Under the pieces are notes generated by a model, which saw only the letters and a list, made by a program, of their open reading frames with translations, was not told the DNA's origin and did no database searches. A program made the position numbers and the translations under genes. Positions 27,703 to 34,950 of a stretch of 64,000 nt of DNA are shown piece by piece. Origin of the DNA: Desulfomarina profundi (GTDB lineage Bacteria; Desulfobacterota; Desulfobulbia; Desulfobulbales; Desulfocapsaceae); contig NZ_AP024086.1 of the NCBI RefSeq assembly GCF_019703855.1, positions 806,001 through 870,000 of the forward strand, given 5' to 3'. Positions within the stretch are counted from its first letter, which is position 1, and each line of letters begins with the position of its first letter.

Positions 27703-28598
27703 TACAACGCTGCCTCTCTCTTATCCTTTTCCTTCTGTTCCAGATGGCTGTCGCCGGTCAGGTCTGTGCCGGGGGACAGGAGGAGATGGCCGGGGGGCAT
27801 GACCACCATGCCATGGAGAAAATGGCTGAAGCCTCCCCGGCTGATCAGAACGTAAACCCGGATAAGTGGGTCACGGAAAAGGGTGGGGAGATTCTTCCCC
27901 TTGGGCTCAGCTTTACAGATGAAACCGGAAAAACACGTACCCTTGGTTCCATAATAGACAGGCCCACCATTATCCTTCCCATTTATTTTTACTGCCCCGG
28001 AATATGCAGCCTGAACCTGGCCCATCTTGCAGAGGCTCTCAGGGATTTAAGCCATATTCCCGGCAGGGATTACCGGGTAATCGCCTTCAGCTTCAATGAG
28101 CTTGAAAGCAGCGATGACGCAGCCCGCGCAAAGGAAAACTATTTGAAAATTGTCGGAGATGGTTTTCCCGCATCGGAGTGGTTTTTTCTGACCGGAACAA
28201 AAGAAACTATCCGCCGGTTGACCGATTCCCTCGGGTTTCGTTTCAAGCGACTGACTGATTCCACCTTTATCCATCCCTCGACTCTGGTCATTACTGGACG
28301 TGACGGGAAAATTATCCGTTATGTTTACGGTTCCTTTCTCGCCGGGGATATTGATATGGCGCTGCTGGATGCGAAAAAGGGCACCCCGTCGTTTTCCGTC
28401 CGCCGACTTCTGGCCTTCTGTCTGAGTTATGATCCGGACAAAAACAAATCTCTTTTCCAGATTATTAAACTGTCTGTTCTGGCGGTTTTTGCTGTCGGTC
28501 TTGGTCTGCTCTTTTTTGTGTTCAGAAAGAAAGGTCGACGACAGGCAAAGGCCGGTGGAGATGATTTGGGAGAAGGGAGGGAGCAAAAAAATGAATAA
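27699..28598 (+). CDS. SCO1/SenC-family copper chaperone
   Basis: 299 residues. A signal peptide (CLSLILFLLFQMAVAGQVCAG) is followed by a His/Met-rich segment (GGHDHHAMEKM) and a thioredoxin fold with the copper-binding CPGIC (about residues 98-102) and the distal His in TFIHPSTLV, then a C-terminal membrane helix (IIKLSVLAVFAVGLGLLFFVF). Sco proteins load the CuA site of subunit II. The ATG is inside the stop of the DOMON gene, and its own stop overlaps coxA, so all are one operon. Confidence 0.9.
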   Translation: MIQRCLSLILFLLFQMAVAGQVCAGGQEEMAGGHDHHAMEKMAEASPADQNVNPDKWVTEKGGEILPLGLSFTDETGKTRTLGSIIDRPTIILPIYFYCPGICSLNLAHLAEALRDLSHIPGRDYRVIAFSFNELESSDDAARAKENYLKIVGDGFPASEWFFLTGTKETIRRLTDSLGFRFKRLTDSTFIHPSTLVITGRDGKIIRYVYGSFLAGDIDMALLDAKKGTPSFSVRRLLAFCLSYDPDKNKSLFQIIKLSVLAVFAVGLGLLFFVFRKKGRRQAKAGGDDLGEGREQKNE

Positions 28599-30218
28599 AT
28601 CCATTTCCTTTTATGATACGCCGTCACCCCCGGGATTAAAGGGTATCTGGGCCTGGCTGCTTACCCATGACCACAAGCGTCTTGGTCTTATGTATATGTG
28701 GGCTATTCTTTTCTGGTTTGTGCTGGCCATGTTTCTTGGCCTGCTTCTGCGGTTTGAACTGATGAGCCAGGGAAGAACGATCATGGGGCCGGAAGCGTAC
28801 AACTCCCTGTTTACTCTGCACGGGGTCATCATGATCTTTCTTTTCGTGATTCCTGCGATTCCGGCAATATTCGGCAATTTTTTCCTGCCCATCCAGTTGG
28901 GAACCGATGATGTTTTTTTCCCGAGACTGAACCTCTTCAGTTGGTATCTTTTTATGTTCGGTGGTCTTTTCGCCCTGATTTCCCTGTTCAGCGGGAGGGA
29001 TTTCCCGATACCGGCTGGACGTTTTATGTCCCCTTCAGTGTGGAGATCAATACCAATGTCAGTCTGACCGTTATGGCAGCCTTTACCCTTGGCATGTCTT
29101 CCATGCTGACCGGTCTTAATTTTGTCACAACCTTTCACCGCATGCGGGACAGGCGGATGGGGTTGATGCAGATTCCTCTCTTTACCTGGTCACTTTATGC
29201 TACGGCCTGGGTGCAGATTCTGGCGACCCCGGTCATATCCATTACTCTGCTGCTCGTGGTGGCCGAGCGATTATTTTCCATAGGCATTTTCGATCCGGAC
29301 AGGGGTGGGGATCCGATTCTTTATCAGCACCTGTTCTGGATGTACTCCCATCCGGCGGTGTATATCATGATCCTGCCGGGTATGGGTGTTATTTCGGAGA
29401 TCATTCCGGTTTTTTCCAGAAAGTCCATTTTCGGATACAAGGCGATTGTCTGGTCCTCCATGGCTATTGCCGTGGCCGGCTCCCTGGTCTGGGCCCATCA
29501 TATGTATACCAGTGGTATGAGTGATGTTTCGGTCTTTATCTTTTCCCTGCTCACCTTTCTGGTTGCCATACCGTCAGCGGTGAAGGTGTTCTCCTGGATT
29601 GCCACCATGTACAAGGGGTCCATTGAGATGACACCGCCCCTGCTCCTCTCTCTGATCTTTATCTACCTGTTCAGCGTGGGAGGTTTGACCGGGCTGGTGC
29701 TTGGCGCGGTGGGGACGGATATCCATGTCCACGATACTCAGTTTGTTGTTTCCCATTTCCACTTTGTCATGTTCGGTGGGACAGGGTTTGCCTTTTTTGC
29801 CGCACTGCATTTCTGGTGGCCGAAGATGTTCGGTATCATGTACGATTTTAAAAAGGCGTATATCGGCAGTGTCCTGGCGGCTGTTGGTTTTCTTTTTCAT
29901 TACGTGCCCATGTTTATTCTCGGGCTGCAGGGAATGCCACGGAGATATTATGATTATCTGCCGAAATATGAGACGGGTAATTTTCTTGCGGGTTTCGGAG
30001 CTATAATTCTCTGTGCCGGTATTCTTCTCATGTTCGTGAACCTGTTCATGAGTTTTAAAAAGCGTGTGCCTGCACCGGCCAATCCATGGGGAGGGACCAC
30101 TCTTGAATGGATGGTGCCATCACCTCCACCCATGCACAATTTCACAGAAACTCCTGAAATCAAAAGTTTTCCTTATGATTTTACTGCGATAGCCACAGAG
30201 ATGGAAAAGGAGGAATAG
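28591..30218 (+). CDS. Cytochrome c oxidase subunit I, A2-type (one frameshift)
   Basis: About 542 residues once one extra G is placed in GGGAGGG at 28993-28999; without it two overlapping frames result (ending about 29067 and starting 28941), the second carrying PDTGWTFYVPFS. The subunit holds heme a, heme a3 and CuB and reduces oxygen to water in the inner membrane. Helix VI reads MYSHPAVYIMILPGMG: the YSHPxVY motif marks A2-type heme-copper oxidases, which lack the helix VI glutamate. The HHMYTSGM and HVHDTQFVVSHFHFVMFGG segments are canonical. The start ATG overlaps the Sco stop. Confidence 0.9.
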
Positions 30219-30227
30219 AAAGACTCC

Positions 30228-30824
30228 ATGACACAAAAAATTGACAGGACAGGAGTGAAAATCGGGATGTGGCTGTTTCTCTATTCCGAGATTATTTTAT
30301 TCGGCGGTCTCTTCGTGCTTTATGGCGCCTATTTTTATGAATATTCGGAGTTCTTCTCCGAGGGTGGAAAGGAGCTGAACAGAATAATCGGCAGTATCAA
30401 TACCGTTGTTCTCCTGGTCTCAAGCTTTACCGTTGCCGCCTCCATTACCGCCATACAGTTACGGAGAAAAAAGCAGGCGGTGGGCCTGCTGCTCTTTTCT
30501 CTACTCTGTGGTGTTGTTTTTCTGGTGAACAAGTATTTTGAATGGGGCACGAAAATTCACCATGACATCTATCCCAATTCGGAAACCCTGACCTCAGGAG
30601 AGCCTGGTCTGAATATCTTTTTCGGACTCTACTATATTATCACCGGCCTGCACGGGCTCCATGTGATCATCGGTATGGTGCTGCTGTCAATCAGCCTGGT
30701 GCTGGTATTGAGGGGGAAAATTACGGAGACCAGGTTCGGAATGCTGGAGAACGCCGGCCTGTACTGGCATCTTGTCGATCTGATCTGGATCTTTGTTTTC
30801 CCCCTGTTCTATCTTGTTTTATAG
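30228..30824 (+). CDS. Heme-copper oxidase subunit III
   Basis: 198 residues with five or so hydrophobic helices, typical for a bacterial subunit III of the aa3/caa3 class. MWLFLYSEIILFGGLFVLYGAYFYEY, SSFTVAASITAIQL, FFGLYYIITGLHGLHVIIGMVLL (the conserved helix) and GLYWHLVDLIWIFVFPLFYL are visible. It carries no cofactor and stabilises proton transfer. It sits 9 bp after coxA. Confidence 0.92.
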   Translation: MTQKIDRTGVKIGMWLFLYSEIILFGGLFVLYGAYFYEYSEFFSEGGKELNRIIGSINTVVLLVSSFTVAASITAIQLRRKKQAVGLLLFSLLCGVVFLVNKYFEWGTKIHHDIYPNSETLTSGEPGLNIFFGLYYIITGLHGLHVIIGMVLLSISLVLVLRGKITETRFGMLENAGLYWHLVDLIWIFVFPLFYLVL

Positions 30825-30838
30825 GAGACTGAGAATCT

Positions 30839-31126
30839 ATGGAAAAGGAAAAAGAGGTACATATCCTCAGTTATACAAAACTGGCCCTGGTTCTTGGGGT
30901 TCTCCTTCTGCTCACCGGGCTTACGGTGGGAGTATCCTATGTTGACATGGGCTTTTTCAATGTGCCCGTGGCCCTGGGAATAGCCTGTGTGAAGGTCAGT
31001 TTTGTTCTGCTGTTTTTCATGCATCTGAAGTATGAAGGCCCGATTATTTACCTGTCGTTTATCGGTACGGCCGGTTTTCTGATGATCATGATCGGTTTTG
31101 TTTTCTGGGATGTTGCATTCAGGTAA
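30839..31126 (+). CDS. Cytochrome c oxidase subunit IV-like membrane protein
   Basis: 95 residues with three hydrophobic segments (LVLGVLLLLTGLTVGVSYV, IACVKVSFVLLFFMHLKYE, AGFLMIMIGFVFWDV). The first half of the second segment, KVSFVLLFFMHLK, matches the bacterial subunit IV (CyoD/caa3 type) pattern. It lies 14 bp after subunit III. These small subunits aid assembly, and their role is otherwise unclear. Confidence 0.85.
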   Translation: MEKEKEVHILSYTKLALVLGVLLLLTGLTVGVSYVDMGFFNVPVALGIACVKVSFVLLFFMHLKYEGPIIYLSFIGTAGFLMIMIGFVFWDVAFR

Positions 31127-31139
31127 GAGGGAGAGATAG

Positions 31140-31730
31140 ATGACCCCTGTTGAAGGTGTGGATCAGGCATTTTGGTATATTCTCGGAATTTCCATTGTTC
31201 TGCTGTTTGGAATTACCGTTGTCATGGTCTATTTTGTCATACGATACAGACGAAGCAGGAATCCTGTTGCCTCGGATATCCGGGATAATTATGTCCTGGA
31301 AATTATCTGGACAATTATTCCTACACTCATTGCCCTGTCCATGTTTTACGTGGGCTGGAGTTCCTACATGGGGTTGCGGGATGTTCCGGAGGGCGCCCTT
31401 GAAATCGAAGTGTTAGCCCAGAAGTATTCCTGGATTTTTGTTTATGACAATGACAAGGAAACCGAAGATGAGTTGGTGGTTCCTGAGGGCCAGGCGATAA
31501 AACTCAATGTTTCCTCGCTTGATGTGCTGCACAGCCTTTACATCCCTGCATTTAGAATAAAAGTGGATGCGGTGAAGGGTATTAACACGTATGCCTGGTT
31601 TTATGCGGATAAGGTGGGTGAATATGATATCCAGTGTACGGAATACTGCGGGGTCGGTCATTCAGCCATGCTGGCGAAACTGCGGATTATTCCCCCGGAC
31701 GAGTTTGAGCAATGGCTTGAGGAAGAATAG
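31140..31730 (+). CDS. Cytochrome c oxidase subunit II (CuA)
   Basis: 196 residues. Two membrane helices (12-35 and 51-74) precede a periplasmic cupredoxin domain with complete CuA ligands: His131, Cys166, Glu168, Cys170, His174 and Met177 (in CTEYCGVGHSAM). No signal or C-terminal haem c domain follows, so an external cytochrome c or other donor is needed. Gene order is unusual: subunit II is last of the four, just before heme O synthase. Confidence 0.93.
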   Translation: MTPVEGVDQAFWYILGISIVLLFGITVVMVYFVIRYRRSRNPVASDIRDNYVLEIIWTIIPTLIALSMFYVGWSSYMGLRDVPEGALEIEVLAQKYSWIFVYDNDKETEDELVVPEGQAIKLNVSSLDVLHSLYIPAFRIKVDAVKGINTYAWFYADKVGEYDIQCTEYCGVGHSAMLAKLRIIPPDEFEQWLEEE

Positions 31731-31738
31731 GGGGAGCA

Positions 31739-32602
31739 ATGCGATTACCAGCCGGACTGCGTGCTTCAATGGATCTTGCCAAGATTGTTCTCTGTTCTCT
31801 CATTGGCTGTTCGGCCCTGTTCGGTTATTTCCTTGCCGCTTCTGATATTTCGGCCGGAGCTTTTATCACAGGTTTCGGTATCTTTTTTCTTGCCGCAGGT
31901 TGCGGAACACTCAACTCCATACAGGAACGCCATCTTGACAGGCTCTTTGTCCGAACGCGGAAAAGACCTCTGCCCGAAGGCCGGATAGGTGTGTCGTTCA
32001 GTTTTTTCCAGGCAATCGTGCTGTGGGTGGGCGGGATGCTTTTTCTCTGGTCTGTGTCGACCGATTTTCTACCCCTTTTTGTGTCTTTTCTGGCTGTTGT
32101 TCTCTATAACGGAGTATACACTCCCTTGAAACAGTTGACTGTCCTGGCGATATTCCCCGGTGCTGTCTGCGGCGCACTGCCTCCCTATATCGGCTGGCTC
32201 GCCGGTGGTGGAAAGCCACTTGCCTTTGAGGCACTTCTGCTCTTTTCTCTGCTGTTTCTCTGGCAGGTCCCCCATTTCTGGCTTATTCTTCTGCGCCATG
32301 GAGAGGATTATAAAAAAAATATCATCCCGAGTTTTTTTTCGATCTTCGGGGAAAAGGTGATTAAACGGCTTTTTGTGACCTGGATCGGCAGCCTGGCAGC
32401 GGTGATGATTCTCTTTACAGTACTGCCTGCAGGAAACGTTGTACGTTTTCTGGTAGTGCTGAACGGGCTTGCTCTTTTATCCTGTTTTTTTTCAGGGTTG
32501 ACCGGGAAGGGACCTCTGCGATATCGACAGCTTTTTGGAGTGCTGAATTTCTCTCTGCTCTTTCATATGGTGATAGTGTCTGTGGGAAACATTGTCTCGT
32601 GA
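31739..32602 (+). CDS. ctaB: Protoheme IX farnesyltransferase (heme O synthase)
   Basis: 287 residues of the UbiA prenyltransferase superfamily with about eight membrane helices. The first Asp-rich motif is replaced by N in CGTLNSIQERHLDRLFVRTRKRPLPEGRI, the form found in CtaB, and LWQVPHFWLILLRHGEDYKKNIIPSFF carries the second conserved region. It farnesylates haem b to haem O. No CtaA is in the window, so haem a may not be made, giving an o-type oxidase, unless CtaA is elsewhere. Confidence 0.9.
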   Translation: MRLPAGLRASMDLAKIVLCSLIGCSALFGYFLAASDISAGAFITGFGIFFLAAGCGTLNSIQERHLDRLFVRTRKRPLPEGRIGVSFSFFQAIVLWVGGMLFLWSVSTDFLPLFVSFLAVVLYNGVYTPLKQLTVLAIFPGAVCGALPPYIGWLAGGGKPLAFEALLLFSLLFLWQVPHFWLILLRHGEDYKKNIIPSFFSIFGEKVIKRLFVTWIGSLAAVMILFTVLPAGNVVRFLVVLNGLALLSCFFSGLTGKGPLRYRQLFGVLNFSLLFHMVIVSVGNIVS

Positions 32603-32734
32603 CCCCGGGCCTTCATAAAAAACTGGCATTTCAGCCGTTCAGTTCTTATTGTAAACACAGTTTGCTTTCAAGGTGACAGCCATCTGTTCTGTCATTTAAA
32701 TTCGAAGTATTAACATGTTACGGGAGTACAAAGT

Positions 32735-33244
32735 ATGATCAGTGAAAAAATAAACACGGCCATCAATGGTCAGATTAATGCGGAAATGTATTCATCCTAT
32801 CTCTACCTTTCCATGGCTACCTGGTTTGCGGAAAAAAGCCTCTCCGGGTTTGCCACCTGGATGCGCGCACAGGCACAGGAAGAGATGTTTCATGCGATGA
32901 AGATGCTTGACTATGTTCTGGAAAGAGGTGGCCATGTGGAGTATGCCGCTATTGATCAGCCGGAATGTAACTGGTCCACACCCCTGGAGGTTATGGAGGA
33001 GACGGCAAATCACGAAGCGAAGGTAACAGGACTTATCAATGATCTGGTTGATCTTGCCCTTGATGAACGTGATCATGCAGCCAATATCTTTCTGCAGTGG
33101 TTCGTGGCCGAACAGGTGGAGGAAGAGGCCTCGGTGGGTGAAATCGTTGACAGGATGAAAATGATAGGTGATGGAAGCCAGGGGCTTTTTGCCATGGATA
33201 TGGAGATGGGAAAAAGAGTTTATACACAGCCGACTGATGAATAG
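32735..33244 (+). CDS. ftn: Ferritin
   Basis: 169 residues, a four-helix bundle ferritin that stores Fe(III) in 24-mer shells and lowers Fenton chemistry. Ferroxidase ligands Glu17, Glu50 and His53 are at exact FtnA-like positions, and the HDERDHAANIFLQWFVAEQVEE segment carries the next Glu/Gln ligands. The C-terminus is slightly longer and ends in PTDE. It is followed at 55 bp by the selenoprotein gene and a shared terminator (33666-33700). Confidence 0.95.
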   Translation: MISEKINTAINGQINAEMYSSYLYLSMATWFAEKSLSGFATWMRAQAQEEMFHAMKMLDYVLERGGHVEYAAIDQPECNWSTPLEVMEETANHEAKVTGLINDLVDLALDERDHAANIFLQWFVAEQVEEEASVGEIVDRMKMIGDGSQGLFAMDMEMGKRVYTQPTDE

Positions 33245-33298
33245 TTTTTTACCAGATTGAATTTCAGTTGAAAGAGAAAAGAGTTTCGAGGGAGAACA

Positions 33299-33637
33299 AT
33301 GGCAATTGACTGGGCGTATATGCGTAAAGGGTGAGTTTCCTGTAAAAAAGCCTGGACGGCTTTTGATGAAAAAAAGATTGAGGTGTCGGAAGAAGTCAAT
33401 GCTGCAAAGGAGACCGTCAAAAGCGACGGTGCCTGGGAGCTGTTAAGCAGTGCGGAAAAAGTCTATGTGGCGAGTGGTAAAAAAATCCTGGAGTTTGATC
33501 CGGCAAGTGCTGACCGGGAAGAGCTGCTGAAAAAGGCCACAGGCAGAACCGGAAACCTGCGGGCGCCGACCCTGAGGAAAGGGAATGTATTTTATGTTGG
33601 GTATAATGAAGAAATGTATTCGACCCTGGTGAAATAG
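33299..33637 (+). CDS. ArsC-family selenoprotein (Sec at UGA codon 12)
   Basis: 112 residues if the in-frame TGA at 33332-33334 is read as selenocysteine. The N-terminus is MAIDWAYMRKG-U-VSCKKAW, so U replaces the first Cys of a CxxC-like redox motif (U-x-x-C) of a thioredoxin-fold ArsC/Spx-like protein; the C-terminal TGNLRAPTLRKGNVFYVGYNEEM matches the family's substrate loop with its cis-proline-type TxRxPT region. ATG 33299 has GGGAGAA upstream. The TGA is followed by a 7-bp hairpin with loop TGGAC at 33353-33357, fitting a bacterial SECIS. Without Sec, the ORF would start at 33383 and lose the active site. The likely role is a redox or metalloid-related enzyme; the substrate is unknown. 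Confidence 0.82.
33346..33364 (+). promoter_or_regulatory. Bacterial SECIS-like hairpin
   Basis: AAAAGCC (33346-33352) pairs with GGCTTTT (33358-33364) around a five-base loop TGGAC. It begins 11 bases after the UGA, and the loop G residues fall about 19-20 bases after it, within the reported spacing for SelB recognition. It is inside the coding frame, as in E. coli fdhF. Confidence 0.7.
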
Positions 33638-33665
33638 AACTTGAGGGCGCCTTAAAAGAAAGAAA

Positions 33666-33700
33666 TGGCCCGGATTTACTCCGGGCCATAATTCTTCTTA
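33666..33700 (+). terminator. Terminator after ferritin-selenoprotein operon
   Basis: A 9-bp perfect stem TGGCCCGGA/TCCGGGCCA with loop TTTAC (33666-33688) is followed by TAATTCTTCTT, 28 bp after the selenoprotein stop. The U tract is weak but usable. Confidence 0.65.
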
Positions 33701-33709
33701 ACCATTCTT

Positions 33710-33870
33710 GATGATCTCGTAAAAAGTCGTTCAACGTTCTCAGATGGACTCTGGAAAAACTTCGATATACAAGGCGTGGCGGTGTCGTGTAAGCGCAGGC
33801 GTACATATAGTACGTCGAGCATTACACGATCACCCCACAACGCAGTAGATCGGAGTTTTTACGAGTCCAT
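33710..33870. mobile_element. MITE-like element, family A, copy 2
   Basis: About 160 bp, the reverse-complement counterpart of 8718-8876, with only a handful of differences visible. It is flanked by CATTCTT on both sides (33703-33709 and 33871-33877), which looks like a target-site duplication. It lies between the ferritin operon terminator and the 3' end of the peroxiredoxin gene. Confidence 0.88.
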
Positions 33871-33887
33871 CATTCTTAAGGAAAGTT

Positions 33888-34484
33888 TTAATCATCAGCG
33901 TGGGCACTGAGGTATTCGGCCACTCCTTCCGCAGTGGGCTTCATCGCCTCGTCTCCCTTGTTCCAGTTGGCCGGGCAGACTTCACCATGCTCTTCGGTAA
34001 ACTGCAGGGCATCCAGAACCCGAAGGGCTTCATCCACGTTTCGACCAAGAGGCAGGTCATTTACAACCTGATGCCTGACTATTCCTTCCCTGTCGATGAG
34101 AAAAAGACCGCGCAGGGCGATTCCCGCATCAAGAAGAACCTCGTAGGATTTTGAAATGGATTTATCAAGGTCCGCCACAAGGGGGTACTGAATATTGCCT
34201 ATTCCGCCCTCGTTGACCGGGGTGTTCTTCCAGGCAAGGTGGGAGAAATGAGAGTCGATGGAGATACCGATCAGCTGGCAGTTTCTCTCTTCAAACTGTT
34301 TTACGGCCTTGTTGAACGCCAGGATCTCAGAGGGACAGACGAAGGTAAAATCGAGGGGATAGAAAAAAAGGAGAACATATTTTCCTTTAAAATCAGAGAG
34401 TTTGAAATTTTCCTTGAATGAATTGTCTGCCAGTACGGCGTTTGCAGTAAAATCCGGGGCTTGTTGAGTGACTAGAAGGCTCAT
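33888..34484 (-). CDS. 2-Cys peroxiredoxin (AhpC/Prx family)
   Basis: 198 residues. Peroxidatic Cys in DFTFVCPSEI (about residue 51) and resolving Cys in GEVCPANW (about 171). Thr and Arg of the active site lie around PLDFTFVC and FLIDREG. It reduces peroxide, the product of the superoxide reductase encoded at 26483, and rubredoxin or thioredoxin may re-reduce it. The ribosome binding site AGGAG is 8 bp upstream. It has its own promoter, because a terminator separates it from the rubredoxin gene. Confidence 0.93.
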   Translation of the reverse strand: MSLLVTQQAPDFTANAVLADNSFKENFKLSDFKGKYVLLFFYPLDFTFVCPSEILAFNKAVKQFEERNCQLIGISIDSHFSHLAWKNTPVNEGGIGNIQYPLVADLDKSISKSYEVLLDAGIALRGLFLIDREGIVRHQVVNDLPLGRNVDEALRVLDALQFTEEHGEVCPANWNKGDEAMKPTAEGVAEYLSAHADD

Positions 34485-34540
34485 TTGTTTTCTCCTGTTT
34501 TATGGCAATATAAATAAATAAGATGTGACTAACTTTAATG

Positions 34541-34576
34541 GGAAAAAAGAACCGGGAAGAACAGTCTTCTTCCCGG
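34541..34576 (-). terminator. Rho-independent terminator of rubredoxin gene
   Basis: On the minus strand, a 10-bp perfect stem CCGGGAAGAA/TTCTTCCCGG with loop GACTG is followed by TTCTTTTTTCC. It lies 9 bp after the rubredoxin stop. Confidence 0.88.
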
Positions 34577-34584
34577 CCCACAGA

Positions 34585-34743
34585 TCAATCAGCTTTAAAA
34601 AAGGCTTCTTTTTCAGCACCGCAAAGAGGGCAGACCCAATCTTCGGGGACATCTTCCCACTTTGTTCCCGGAGCTACTCCGTTGTCTTCGTCACCTTCAG
34701 CCGGATCATAAACATAACCACAGGGGCATTCCCATTTGTCCAT
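34585..34743 (-). CDS. Rubredoxin, CxCG variant
   Basis: 52 residues, too short for a typical ORF cut-off but unmistakable: [21 protein letters not shown], then [28 protein letters not shown], with four Cys for the Fe(SCys)4 site. The first pair is Cys6-Pro-Cys8 (C-x-C) rather than the usual C-x-x-C, while the second, Cys38-x-x-Cys41, is normal. The single-electron carrier probably serves superoxide reductase or peroxide reduction. ATG has AAGGAGG 8 bp upstream. It is transcribed alone, from the consensus promoter at 34797-34824, with a Fur-like site between promoter and gene. Confidence 0.92.
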   Translation of the reverse strand: MDKWECPCGYVYDPAEGDEDNGVAPGTKWEDVPEDWVCPLCGAEKEAFFKAD

Positions 34744-34765
34744 TGTTTTCCTCCTTGGAATTTTT

Positions 34766-34785
34766 AGAATAATGATAATTATTCT
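34766..34785. promoter_or_regulatory. Fur/PerR-like operator upstream of rubredoxin
   Basis: AGAATAAT-GATA-ATTATTCT, a perfect 8-bp inverted repeat with a 4-bp centre. It resembles Fur/PerR boxes (GATAATGATAATCATTATC-like) and lies just downstream of the -10, where a bound repressor would block initiation. Metal or peroxide control of rubredoxin is inferred. Confidence 0.65.
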
Positions 34786-34796
34786 CGTTTGTCTCT

Positions 34797-34824
34797 ATTA
34801 TAATCGTATCAGGCAAAGAGTCAA
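34797..34824 (-). promoter_or_regulatory. Sigma-70 promoter of rubredoxin
   Basis: On the minus strand TTGACT (34824-34819), 16-bp spacer, TATAAT (34802-34797). It is 54 bp before the rubredoxin ATG, with the operator between. Confidence 0.8.
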
Positions 34825-34950
34825 TAACCTATTTTTATTTTTTCTGATTACCAGTGAAACCCAACCGGATCGGAGATGAATCTGCTTCATCAGTATTGTA
34901 TGTTTATTATCAACGTATCTGGTAGTTTCGAAACCGGATAGTCTATAATA

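Noticed and set aside
33383-33637. Short 84-residue ORF as a separate protein
   Set aside because: It lacks the redox motif; the in-frame upstream region, ribosome binding site and hairpin support Sec recoding.
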